From Laedolimicola ammoniilytica (GTDB taxonomy: Bacteria; Bacillota; Clostridia; Lachnospirales; Lachnospiraceae): a stretch of 64,000 nucleotides of DNA. This document shows positions 17,161-24,572 of this stretch, piece after piece. A model generated the notes under the pieces. That model saw only the letters and a list, made by a program, of their open reading frames with translations. It was not told where the DNA came from and ran no database searches. Numbering within the stretch: the first letter of the stretch is position 1; every line of letters begins with the position of its first letter. The stretch covers positions 10,425 to 74,424 of the forward strand of contig NZ_JAOQKC010000016.1 in the NCBI RefSeq assembly GCF_025567165.1, in the 5' to 3' direction. Position numbers and translations under genes: made by a program.

Positions 17161-18366
17161 ATGAAAAATCAGGCCGGCCAGTACACAACCGAATACGAAA
17201 TCCTTGAACTGCTGAAGCTGAAGCTCTACCAGCGGCTTCACGGCCTGGCTCCGGTGCTGGGCGCAGTGGAGTTCCGGATCGAAGAGCCGAAGCAGCCGGA
17301 ACCTAATGGGGGAGTGGAACAGGAAAGCGCGGACAGGGCCTGCGCGGGCTTTCGGATCGACGGCCGCGTCTTTTATCTCTCCCCGTCCCGGATCCGGTCA
17401 GATTTCCTGAAAGACAGCGATTTCCTCTGCCGGGAGCTGCTGCACATGCTCAGCCATTGTCTCCTGGGGCATCCTTTCGAGGCCTGGCGTGTGGAACGGG
17501 AGGAGCGAAAAGTCTGGGAGTCTGACTGCGACGAAAAGGCCTGGGCGCTGACGGAAGAGCTTTGGGGAAAGTCCATCCCGGAAAAGCCCCCGGTAGACGA
17601 TCACAGCTTCTGGGGACAGAAGCCTGACGAGCGGGAAAAGGCCTTCTGGCAGGGGCAGGGTGAGAAGCTGCTTCGAAGCGGCAATCCCAGAGGAAAACGG
17701 AAAGCGGGGACGGCGAAGCGGCACCGCACCCGGCAGCTGGTTCCGGCAGCCGGTCAGCGGGGCGATTATCGGAGTATTTTAAGAGGCCTGTCCTCCTACC
17801 GGGAAGACAGCCGTCTGAATCTGGACGAGTTTCAGTATTCCTGGTACACTTACGGACTGGAAATATATGGAAATATGCCGTTGATAGAACCGCTGGAATA
17901 CAGCGAGGAACGGAAAATCGCCGACCTGGTCATTGTTATCGATACCTCCGGTTCCTGTGAAAAAGAACTGGTGCGGGTATTCCTGGAGGAGACCAGGGGA
18001 ATTCTGGAGCAGGATCGCCTGTTTTTCCGAAGCTTCTGCCTGCACCTGATCCAGTGCGACAATCAGATCCAGCGGGACGATTGTATTCACAGCCGGGAAG
18101 AATTCGAAAAATATCTGGAGCACCTGGAGATCCGGGGCGGGGGCGGGACAGATTTCCGCCCAGCCTTTGCGCGGATCGAGGAGCTGAGGCAGCAGGGAGA
18201 GCTGCGGGATTTACAGGGAATTCTGTATTTTACGGACGGCTGCGGCTGGTATCCGAAGAAGGAGCCGGACTATCAGGTCTGGTTCGTAATGCTGCAGGGG
18301 CATTTTGACAGTATCGATATGCCGGACTGGGTACACAGACTGGTATTGGAGGAGAAAAGGGCATGA
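17161..18366 (+). CDS. VWA-like domain protein with putative metallopeptidase region (DUF2201-like)
   Basis: 401 aa. The N-terminal half resembles the DUF2201 metallopeptidase-like region, with the His-rich stretch LLHMLSHCLLGH. The C-terminal half is a von Willebrand A-like fold with the MIDAS residues DTSGS, GGGGTDF and the TDG turn. It overlaps the MoxR-type ATPase gene by 4 nt (ATGA). MoxR/VWA pairs such as RavA-ViaA act as chaperone-like or metal-insertion machines. The ATG at 17161 has GGAG five nt upstream; an ATG at 17119 is inside the promoter -10 and is unlikely. Confidence 0.82.
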   Translation: MKNQAGQYTTEYEILELLKLKLYQRLHGLAPVLGAVEFRIEEPKQPEPNGGVEQESADRACAGFRIDGRVFYLSPSRIRSDFLKDSDFLCRELLHMLSHCLLGHPFEAWRVEREERKVWESDCDEKAWALTEELWGKSIPEKPPVDDHSFWGQKPDEREKAFWQGQGEKLLRSGNPRGKRKAGTAKRHRTRQLVPAAGQRGDYRSILRGLSSYREDSRLNLDEFQYSWYTYGLEIYGNMPLIEPLEYSEERKIADLVIVIDTSGSCEKELVRVFLEETRGILEQDRLFFRSFCLHLIQCDNQIQRDDCIHSREEFEKYLEHLEIRGGGGTDFRPAFARIEELRQQGELRDLQGILYFTDGCGWYPKKEPDYQVWFVMLQGHFDSIDMPDWVHRLVLEEKRA

Positions 18367-19835
18367 ATATACAGGAAGCAAAAGAAGAAATCAAAAAGAC
18401 AGTCCGGGCTTACACAGCCAGAACGGCGGCGGGAACCTTCCGGATTCCGGTGCCAAGACAGCGGCCGGTGCTGCTGATTGGCCCGCCGGGTATCGGCAAG
18501 ACCGCCATCATGGAGCAGATTGCCGGGGAATGCGGCGTCGGCCTGGTGTCTTACACCATGACCCACCATACCCGTCAGAGCGCCATCGGCCTGCCGGTAT
18601 TGACAGAAAAGCAGTTTGCGGGAAAAGCGTATACCGTGACTTCTTATACCATGAGTGAAATCATTGCGTCGGTCTATGAGCAGATAGAAAAAACCGGCTG
18701 CAGGGACGGCATTTTATTCCTGGACGAGATCAACTGTGTGTCAGAGACGTTGATGCCGGCCATGCTGCAGTTCCTCCAGTATAAGACCTTCGGAAGCCAT
18801 GCGCTACCCGAGGGCTGGGTCATCGTGGCGGCCGGTAATCCGCCTGCCTACAACCGTTCGGCGCGGGAATTCGATACGGTTACCCTGGATCGGGTACGCT
18901 ATATGAAGGTGGAACCGGATTTCCCCATCTGGAAGCATTATGCGGTGGAGAGCGGCCTGCACCCGGCGGTATTGTCCTTCCTGGAGCTGCGCCCGGAACG
19001 CTTTTACGTGATGGAGCCTGGCGAGAAGGGCTTTGTGACCGGACGGGCCTGGGAAGATTTGTCAGAGATACTACTGACCATGGAGGAACTGGAGCTTGGC
19101 GTGGAGGAGGCGCTGTTCGGTCAGTATCTTCAGGACGAGGATACGGCGACGGAATTTACCTTTTATTACCGTCTTTATGAAAAATGGAAGAAGGAGCTGA
19201 AGCCCGAGCAGATTCTGACCGGAGCAGCGGACGTGCCGACGAACCTGCCGTCCCTGCCCTTTGACGAGCGCCTCTGCATCGTCTGGCTTTTGTTACAGCG
19301 TATTTACACCCTGGGCAGGGCGTACGAGGAGCAGCAGAAGCTGTCCGACAGTTTGCGCTTCTTTGCGGACGGACTGGGACAGGGAACCGCAGAGCAGCTG
19401 ACAGCGCTTGTGGACGAGCGCCTGGACCGTCGGAGAAAGAGTCTGGCGGTCCGCAAAGAAAACGGTCTGTTGGCTGCAGGGGAAGAAGAACGGGAACAGC
19501 GGCTTTTCAACGTGATCCGGGACTGCAGGGAGGCAGTCAGGACAGGCGGAGCTACGGACGCATTTTCGGAGAGAAGCGCACAGGAACAAAACCGGGCAGA
19601 GCGGCAGCGGAAAGAGCTGACCGCAGCCATGCAAAACGGCGCGGCCTTCGTCCGTGAAGCCTTCGGGAAAAAGCAGGAGCTGGTGATCTTTCTGACCGGC
19701 CTTCGGGAGCAGCCGGTCTGCAGCAGGGTATTGCAGGAGGAGCTGGGGGAGCTTTCCGGGGAGGCGGAAGACTTTCTGAATGCCGGAGGAAAAGAGGAGG
19801 AGCTTCGCCGGAAATTGACGGAGCAGCAGGCGTAA
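18363..19835 (+). CDS. MoxR-type AAA+ ATPase
   Basis: 490 aa. Residues about 35-230 form the AAA+ module: Walker A GPPGIGKT, Walker B ILFLDEIN, sensor 1 in VAAGNPP, and an Arg-rich DRVRYM segment. The C-terminal 250 residues are helical and charged, with several Glu/Gln/Arg-rich stretches. It is translationally coupled to the VWA-domain gene and should work with it, remodelling an unknown client in the cytoplasm. Confidence 0.88.
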   Translation: MNIQEAKEEIKKTVRAYTARTAAGTFRIPVPRQRPVLLIGPPGIGKTAIMEQIAGECGVGLVSYTMTHHTRQSAIGLPVLTEKQFAGKAYTVTSYTMSEIIASVYEQIEKTGCRDGILFLDEINCVSETLMPAMLQFLQYKTFGSHALPEGWVIVAAGNPPAYNRSAREFDTVTLDRVRYMKVEPDFPIWKHYAVESGLHPAVLSFLELRPERFYVMEPGEKGFVTGRAWEDLSEILLTMEELELGVEEALFGQYLQDEDTATEFTFYYRLYEKWKKELKPEQILTGAADVPTNLPSLPFDERLCIVWLLLQRIYTLGRAYEEQQKLSDSLRFFADGLGQGTAEQLTALVDERLDRRRKSLAVRKENGLLAAGEEEREQRLFNVIRDCREAVRTGGATDAFSERSAQEQNRAERQRKELTAAMQNGAAFVREAFGKKQELVIFLTGLREQPVCSRVLQEELGELSGEAEDFLNAGGKEEELRRKLTEQQA

Positions 19836-19874
19836 AAGCCCAAAAAAGTGGGAAAAACATCCCCTCACCCAGGA

Positions 19875-19903
19875 TTGTATTTTGAATATGCGTGTGCTAT
19901 ACT
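19875..19903 (+). promoter_or_regulatory. Extended -10 promoter of the csoR-like gene
   Basis: TTGTAT (19875-19880), 17 nt, TATACT (19898-19903) with TGC directly before it. The leader to the ATG is only about 18 nt. Confidence 0.7.
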
Positions 19904-19927
19904 GAACAAAACCCAAGAAAGAGAACG

Positions 19928-20359
19928 ATGATCATGAAGGAACAGATACATACCCATACACATATAGCGCCGGACGGCACCGTCTATGAGCATACGCACA
20001 CAGATGGGGAACACAGTCATTTGGAACCGCACACACATGAGCACAGCCATGAGCATAGTCATGAGGACGGTCACGCCCATGGTCACGGGCATACCCATAC
20101 CCATCAGAACACCAAGGCCGTTCTGAACCGCCTGTCCAGGGCCATCGGCCACATGGAGTCCATCAAACGCATGGTGGAAGATGGCCGCGACTGCAGCGAA
20201 GTACTGGTTCAGCTTTCCGCCGTCAAAGCCGCCATCAACAACACGGCCAAAGTGATCCTGAAAGACCACATCGAGCACTGTATGGTAGACGCGGTGGAGA
20301 GCGGCGACCATGAAGCTATCGAAGAGCTGACGGCGGCCATTGACCGGTTTATCAAATAA
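19928..20359 (+). CDS. CsoR/FrmR-family metal-sensing regulator with His-rich N-terminus
   Basis: 143 aa. The C-terminal 85 residues match the all-helical CsoR/RcnR/FrmR fold (LSRAIGHMESIKRMVEDGRDC..., VQLSAVKAAINNTAKVILKDHIEHC), with the Cys...His-x3-Cys ligand set used for Cu(I) or sulfur sensing. The first 55 residues are packed with HTHTH/HEHSHEHSH motifs able to bind Ni, Co, Zn or Cu. The start could also be ATG 19934. No obvious target gene is adjacent. Confidence 0.85.
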   Translation: MIMKEQIHTHTHIAPDGTVYEHTHTDGEHSHLEPHTHEHSHEHSHEDGHAHGHGHTHTHQNTKAVLNRLSRAIGHMESIKRMVEDGRDCSEVLVQLSAVKAAINNTAKVILKDHIEHCMVDAVESGDHEAIEELTAAIDRFIK

Positions 20360-20437
20360 ATAAAAAAATCTTCATAAAAATTTAAACGAAGCTACGGAAA
20401 AATGCGCTAAGATAACAGAAACAGGAGGCGCAAGAAT

Positions 20438-21295
20438 ATGAAGAGAAAAAAGATATTGCTATGCATATTGCTGACCGCAGCCCTGCTGGCCGGCTGCAAT
20501 GCCAGAAACACAAATACGGATACAACAACACCTTCCCAGGGTACCGAAGACACCGCAGATTCCGATACCCCGCTGATATCCGAGAACGAAAAATCCGGAA
20601 GCGTCACCTCGCTGGCCGTCAATATCCCGACCGAGATAAACGGAACAGAATTTACCATTACCACAGAGCAGGCCTACCCGGACGACGATGAGATTCTTGC
20701 AGTCAACGCTATATACGGGGATCAGACCCTGAAGCTGGATGAAAGTCTGGGGGTAAAGGGTATCTACGAGGTAGTTCAGAAGGACGGTATCTATATGCTG
20801 ACAGAAACCGGCACCTTCAATGACTGGCGAGTGGTCTATCTGCTTCGGGCGGACGAGAAGGGAATCACTGAGACAGATGTGATAGATGGTTCCCTGGGTG
20901 ATATGCCAAAGAATCCCGAGGACGGATTTTCTATTACCTCCAAGATAGACGTGCTGGGCAGCTATGGCGGTACCCGGACTTACACCATTGAAAATGGCCG
21001 CTTCACCACAGACAGCACGCTGTATGAATTCCGGGGCACTCCGGACGGATACAGGCCTGTGCTAACCGTAACAGGCGAGATCAGCTGCCGGATCGAAGGC
21101 GGCAGTACGGAGCTGAAGCCTGGCGATATCATCACCCCAACGGCATATTCGGAGGACGGAGTATTCTATTTTGAAAGGGAGGACGGCACTCCGGGCAGCT
21201 TCCAGGTGGATCTGGACGAAGAAGGAAATTACGCATATACAATTGGCGGTGTAGATGAGAATGAGCTGTTTGAATCACTGCCCTATGCAGGTTAA
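20438..21295 (+). CDS. Secreted lipoprotein of unknown function
   Basis: 285 aa. A signal peptide ends in LLAGC, the lipobox, followed by a Thr/Asn-rich linker. The remaining chain is beta-rich and acidic, without a motif I recognise; the end (ENELFESLPYAG) is not hydrophobic. The start at 20438 follows ACAGGAGGCG. It is monocistronic, with a clear terminator behind it. It is probably attached to the outer face of the membrane. Confidence 0.75.
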   Translation: MKRKKILLCILLTAALLAGCNARNTNTDTTTPSQGTEDTADSDTPLISENEKSGSVTSLAVNIPTEINGTEFTITTEQAYPDDDEILAVNAIYGDQTLKLDESLGVKGIYEVVQKDGIYMLTETGTFNDWRVVYLLRADEKGITETDVIDGSLGDMPKNPEDGFSITSKIDVLGSYGGTRTYTIENGRFTTDSTLYEFRGTPDGYRPVLTVTGEISCRIEGGSTELKPGDIITPTAYSEDGVFYFEREDGTPGSFQVDLDEEGNYAYTIGGVDENELFESLPYAG

Positions 21296-21306
21296 AGACA
21301 GGTGTG

Positions 21307-21345
21307 ACACCCGGTCGGAAGGAATCCTTCCGCCGGGTGTTTTTG
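21307..21345 (+). terminator. Intrinsic terminator before the cas locus
   Basis: ACACCCGGTCGGAAGG (21307-21322) pairs with CCTTCCGCCGGGTGT (21326-21340), with one bulge, followed by TTTT. Confidence 0.85.
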
Positions 21346-21401
21346 CACGAATTTGAAAGGATTATTTTAGAAACTTAGATCTAGATGTCGGAGCGTTGGC
21401 T

Positions 21402-21410
21402 TGGTACAAT
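21402..21410 (+). promoter_or_regulatory. Extended -10 promoter of cas3
   Basis: TGG-TACAAT at 21402-21410; no convincing -35. It closely resembles the TGG-TACACT box proposed for the crRNA-like RNA at 23705-23713. Confidence 0.5.
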
Positions 21411-21444
21411 ATAAAAAATGACGATTCATATATGGGGAAATTCA

Positions 21445-23595
21445 ATGGATTATTATGCACATCTGACGGAGAGCAGGAAACAATCGGTAAAAGAACATTT
21501 ACAGGGAACAGCAAAGCTTGCTGAAAAGTTTGCCGCAAAATTCGGCTCAGCAGACTGGGGATATTACTGCGGATTACTTCACGATATAGGAAAGTATTCA
21601 TCAGAATTTCAGCGTAAAATTCAGGAGAATCCGGATCTGCGCGTGGATCACTCTACGGCAGGGGCGCAGGTAAGCAATGAATTGGGAGCATATTATAGCC
21701 TGATGAGCTATTGTATCGCCGGACACCATGCCGGACTTCCGGATTGCGGGAGAAAAGGAGTATCCGCCAGCCTGTTGGGCAGACTTGAAAAAAAGGTTTG
21801 TGATTACAGCGAATATAAAAAAGAAATAGAGATACCGAAAATCACTACGGAGCCATTTGCGCCGGAACAGGTGGCGGATTTTGATTTCTCATTGAGTACC
21901 TTTATCCGTATGCTATACTCCTGTCTGGTAGATGCAGATTTCCTTGATACGGAACAATTCATGAGCGGCGGGGTAGCTCAAAGAGATTCCGGGGAGAATA
22001 TGGAAAATCTTTTACTCAGATTCAAAGAGCATATAGCTACATGGCTTGAAGATTGGGACGATAGAACCATCAACGGCAGACGAAGTGAGATCCTTAGAAA
22101 TTGTCTGGAGCAGGGTAAATCATGTAAGGGGTTATTTCAACTTACGGTGCCTACCGGTGGAGGAAAAACGATTTCTTCGATGGCATTTGCATTGCAGCAT
22201 GCCGTGAAAAATCAGATGGATCGGATCATCTATGTCATTCCCTATACAAGTATTATTGAACAGAATGCACAGGTATTTCGTGAAATACTGGGGAATGAAA
22301 ATGTATTGGAAAATCACAGCAATGTGGATTATGAAAGCTCAGAGGAATTTAAACCGATGCAGCTGGCGGCGGAAAACTGGGATAAACCGATAGTGGTGAC
22401 TACAAATGTCCAGTTTTTTGAATCTCTGTATGCCAATAAATCATCGAAATGCCGGAAGCTGCATAATATTGCAAACAGTGTGATTATATTTGATGAGGCA
22501 CAGATGCTTCCGACAAATTATTTAAAGCCGTGTATTGCAATCATGGAGGAATTGCTGCAGCGATATGGAGCCAGCATCGTATTGTGTACGGCGACACAGC
22601 CGGCGTTGCTTCCGTTTTTTCATGGAAAACAGACGGTCAGAGAATTATGTCCAAGAAGAGAGGAACAGTTTCAATTTTTTGAAAGAGTTACTTATCAGAA
22701 TATGGGAACGGTAACGGAAGAGAATATGATAGAAAATCTGTGTCAGGAGGGACAGGCACTGTGTATTGTTAATACACGGAAAAGAGCGCAGAGACTTTAT
22801 GAACAGCTGCGGGGCGAGGGGATCTATCATTTATCGACCAGCATGTATCCGTTACACAGAAGGAGAGTCCTGAATGAAATCCGCAGCAGGATAAAGGAGA
22901 AGGATAAAAAATGTATTGTTATTTCTACAAGTCTGGTAGAGGCGGGAGTAGATTTGGATTTTAAGTCTGTATATCGGGAACTTGCCGGTGTGGATTCCAT
23001 GATTCAGGCAGCAGGACGCTGTAATCGAAATGGGAACAGAGATAAAAAAGAGAGTGTGGTCCATATATTTCAATGGGAGGACAAAGAACACATACCGGGA
23101 CAACAGCAGCAGATCGATACGACAAAAAGTCTGTTGGCAGAGGGAAAAGATATTACAACCCTGGAGCATATTACGGAATATTTCCGCAGACTTTATCACA
23201 TCAGGGGCGGGAGCCTGGATAAAAAAGATATTTTAGATAAATTCAAAGACAGAGATTACCATTTTGCAACAGTCGCCAGGGAATTTAATCTGATTGAAGA
23301 AAATTCAGTTACCGTATATGTAAACAGAGAACCGGAGGCAGAGGAGCTTTTGCAGGAAATTCGGCAAAAGGGACTGACAAAGGGATTGATGAGAAAAGCC
23401 GGAAAATATTGCGTAAATGTCTATCGGGGAGACGGTCGGAAAGAAATGCTGTTTGAGAAGATGTACAGAGCGGGAATGCTGCGTCTGGTGGTGGACGGAG
23501 CACAGGATTTTTACGAGCTTACGGATAAAGAGCAGTATCTGGAAAATACAGGAATGAAACTGGACGTGGAACTGGGCGGAATGATACTGATCTGA
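21445..23595 (+). CDS. cas3: Type I-C CRISPR-associated helicase/nuclease Cas3
   Basis: 716 aa. The N-terminal HD nuclease domain has the His-Asp pair in GLLHDIGKYS (residues 46-47). It is followed by a superfamily 2 helicase with Walker A TGGGKT near 238, the DEAQ box near 350 and motif VI AGRCNRNG near 524. It is recruited by DNA-bound Cascade to nick and degrade target DNA. ATG 21445 has GGGGAA seven nt upstream, while ATG 21418 has no ribosome binding site. Its terminator separates it from cas5, so it is a separate transcription unit from the other cas genes. Confidence 0.95.
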   Translation: MDYYAHLTESRKQSVKEHLQGTAKLAEKFAAKFGSADWGYYCGLLHDIGKYSSEFQRKIQENPDLRVDHSTAGAQVSNELGAYYSLMSYCIAGHHAGLPDCGRKGVSASLLGRLEKKVCDYSEYKKEIEIPKITTEPFAPEQVADFDFSLSTFIRMLYSCLVDADFLDTEQFMSGGVAQRDSGENMENLLLRFKEHIATWLEDWDDRTINGRRSEILRNCLEQGKSCKGLFQLTVPTGGGKTISSMAFALQHAVKNQMDRIIYVIPYTSIIEQNAQVFREILGNENVLENHSNVDYESSEEFKPMQLAAENWDKPIVVTTNVQFFESLYANKSSKCRKLHNIANSVIIFDEAQMLPTNYLKPCIAIMEELLQRYGASIVLCTATQPALLPFFHGKQTVRELCPRREEQFQFFERVTYQNMGTVTEENMIENLCQEGQALCIVNTRKRAQRLYEQLRGEGIYHLSTSMYPLHRRRVLNEIRSRIKEKDKKCIVISTSLVEAGVDLDFKSVYRELAGVDSMIQAAGRCNRNGNRDKKESVVHIFQWEDKEHIPGQQQQIDTTKSLLAEGKDITTLEHITEYFRRLYHIRGGSLDKKDILDKFKDRDYHFATVAREFNLIEENSVTVYVNREPEAEELLQEIRQKGLTKGLMRKAGKYCVNVYRGDGRKEMLFEKMYRAGMLRLVVDGAQDFYELTDKEQYLENTGMKLDVELGGMILI

Positions 23596-23613
23596 ATAAA
23601 GGAAGAATGGAAA

Positions 23614-23650
23614 CGGCGGTACACCATAAAAAAGTGTACCGCCGCTCTTT
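23614..23650 (+). terminator. Terminator of cas3, also the probable 3' end of the convergent crRNA-like RNA
   Basis: CGGCGGTACAC (23614-23624) pairs perfectly with GTGTACCGCCG (23634-23644), followed on the plus strand by CTCTTT. On the minus strand the same stem would close the small RNA described next. There the T-run is poor, so processing at the stem is also possible. Confidence 0.75.
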
Positions 23651-23698
23651 GAACATAACAAAAATTATAATTATTTCAATCCACAGGGATTCCCTGAC
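23640..23698 (-). ncRNA. Candidate CreR-type crRNA-like RNA repressing the cas5 operon
   Basis: Read on the minus strand, 23698-23673 is a 26-nt pseudo-repeat. It has GTC, a new stem-loop AGGGAATCCCT, then GTGGATTGAAAT. The array repeat has the same GTC start and the same 12-nt end around an 18-nt stem-loop. The 12-nt end contains the crRNA 5' handle. The guide starts AATTATAATTTTTGTTATG and runs about 28 nt to the terminator stem at 23644. Its bases 1-11 and 13-17 match the plus strand at 23751, which has a TTC PAM in front. Proposed role (inference): Cas5c processes or binds this RNA, and the loaded Cascade sits on the cas promoter without full pairing, so it represses rather than destroys. 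Only one pseudo-repeat is present. Confidence 0.72.
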
Positions 23699-23704
23699 GT
23701 GTAT

Positions 23705-23734
23705 AGTGTACCACAGGTTTGGTAGTTTATTCAA
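23705..23734 (-). promoter_or_regulatory. Promoter of the crRNA-like RNA
   Basis: On the minus strand, TTGAAT (23734-23729), 18-nt spacing, then TACACT (23710-23705) with TGG directly before it. Transcription would start near 23698, the first base of the pseudo-repeat. Confidence 0.6.
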
Positions 23735-23747
23735 GGCGATGTATAAT

Positions 23748-23784
23748 TTCAATTATAATTTATGTTACAAAAAATAATTTACTA
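23748..23784 (+). promoter_or_regulatory. Target site (TTC PAM plus partial protospacer) of the crRNA-like RNA
   Basis: TTC at 23748-23750 is the known PAM of type I-C systems. The following bases from 23751 match guide positions 1-11 and 13-17. Beyond position 17 the match stops, as expected for binding without interference. A 34-nt footprint would end at 23784, one base before the cas5 -35 box. Confidence 0.68.
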
Positions 23785-23813
23785 TTGCAATTCTAAAATA
23801 AATGTGATACAGT
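23785..23813 (+). promoter_or_regulatory. Promoter of the cas5-cas8c-cas7-cas4-cas1-cas2 operon
   Basis: TTGCAA (23785-23790), 17 nt, TACAGT (23808-23813) preceded by an extended TGA. The leader to the cas5 start is about 90 nt. Confidence 0.6.
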
Positions 23814-23909
23814 CTAATTATCAGATAAATGCAGGACGAAATATAACGTTATCTCGCAGATACTGTAGATGAGAGTAATAGTTTAACGATGAAAGAAGGT
23901 GAAAATAAA

Positions 23910-24572
23910 ATGGGAATTGGAGTAAAGGTGCATGTATGGGGTGATTACGCATTGTTTTCAAGACCGGAGCTTAAGACAGAACGCTACAGCTATGACGTCA
24001 TTACCCCCTCGGCGGCCCGTGGCATCCTGGACGCCGTATACTGGCATCCAGGTATGAGGTGGGTCATCGATAAAATCTATGTGAAAAATCCTGTTTGTTT
24101 TACAAGTGTACGGCGGAACGAAGTAAAAAGCAAAATTCTGGCAAGCAATGTGCTGCAGGCGTACAATGGCGCAGACAAGCCGTTGTATATCAGCGCCAGG
24201 GAGGACATTGTCCAGAGAGCAGCGCTGATGTTGTGTAATGTTTCCTATGTGATAGAGGCGCATTTTGAAATGACAGACAAGGCAAACGCGTCGGATAATC
24301 CGGGTAAATTTAAGGATATCATTATGCGGCGATTGCGAAGGGGAGAGTGCTTCCAGATGCCTTGTCTCGGATGCAGAGAATTTCCGGCGAATTTCGCTCT
24401 CTGCGAGGAAGAAGAGATCCATACCGCTTATGATGAAGTGCCGGAAAAAGATTTGGGACTTATGTTATACGATATGGATTACAGCGAACCGGAAAATATT
24501 CAGCCCATGTTTTTCCATGCGGTTATGCGTCATGGTGTGATAGATTTAAGAGAATGCGAGGTGTTACGATGA
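23910..24572 (+). CDS. cas5c: Cas5c (Cas5d), type I-C crRNA-processing Cascade subunit
   Basis: 220 aa RAMP protein. In type I-C, Cas5 replaces Cas6: it cuts pre-crRNA in the repeat, leaving the 11-nt 5' handle, and stays bound in Cascade. Family signatures visible are VHVWGDYALFSRPELK..ERYSYDVITPSAARGILDA and the GECFQMPCLGCREFPA segment. ATG 23910 is 9 nt behind AAGG (23896-23899); the in-frame ATG at 23889 lacks a ribosome binding site. First gene of a tightly coupled six-gene operon. Confidence 0.93.
   Translation: MGIGVKVHVWGDYALFSRPELKTERYSYDVITPSAARGILDAVYWHPGMRWVIDKIYVKNPVCFTSVRRNEVKSKILASNVLQAYNGADKPLYISAREDIVQRAALMLCNVSYVIEAHFEMTDKANASDNPGKFKDIIMRRLRRGECFQMPCLGCREFPANFALCEEEEIHTAYDEVPEKDLGLMLYDMDYSEPENIQPMFFHAVMRHGVIDLRECEVLR

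Noticed and set aside
23748..23784. creTA-type toxin-antitoxin instead of CreR
   Set aside because: The matched site lies at the cas promoter and not at a small toxin gene, and I see no toxin RNA or mini-ORF between cas3 and cas5.
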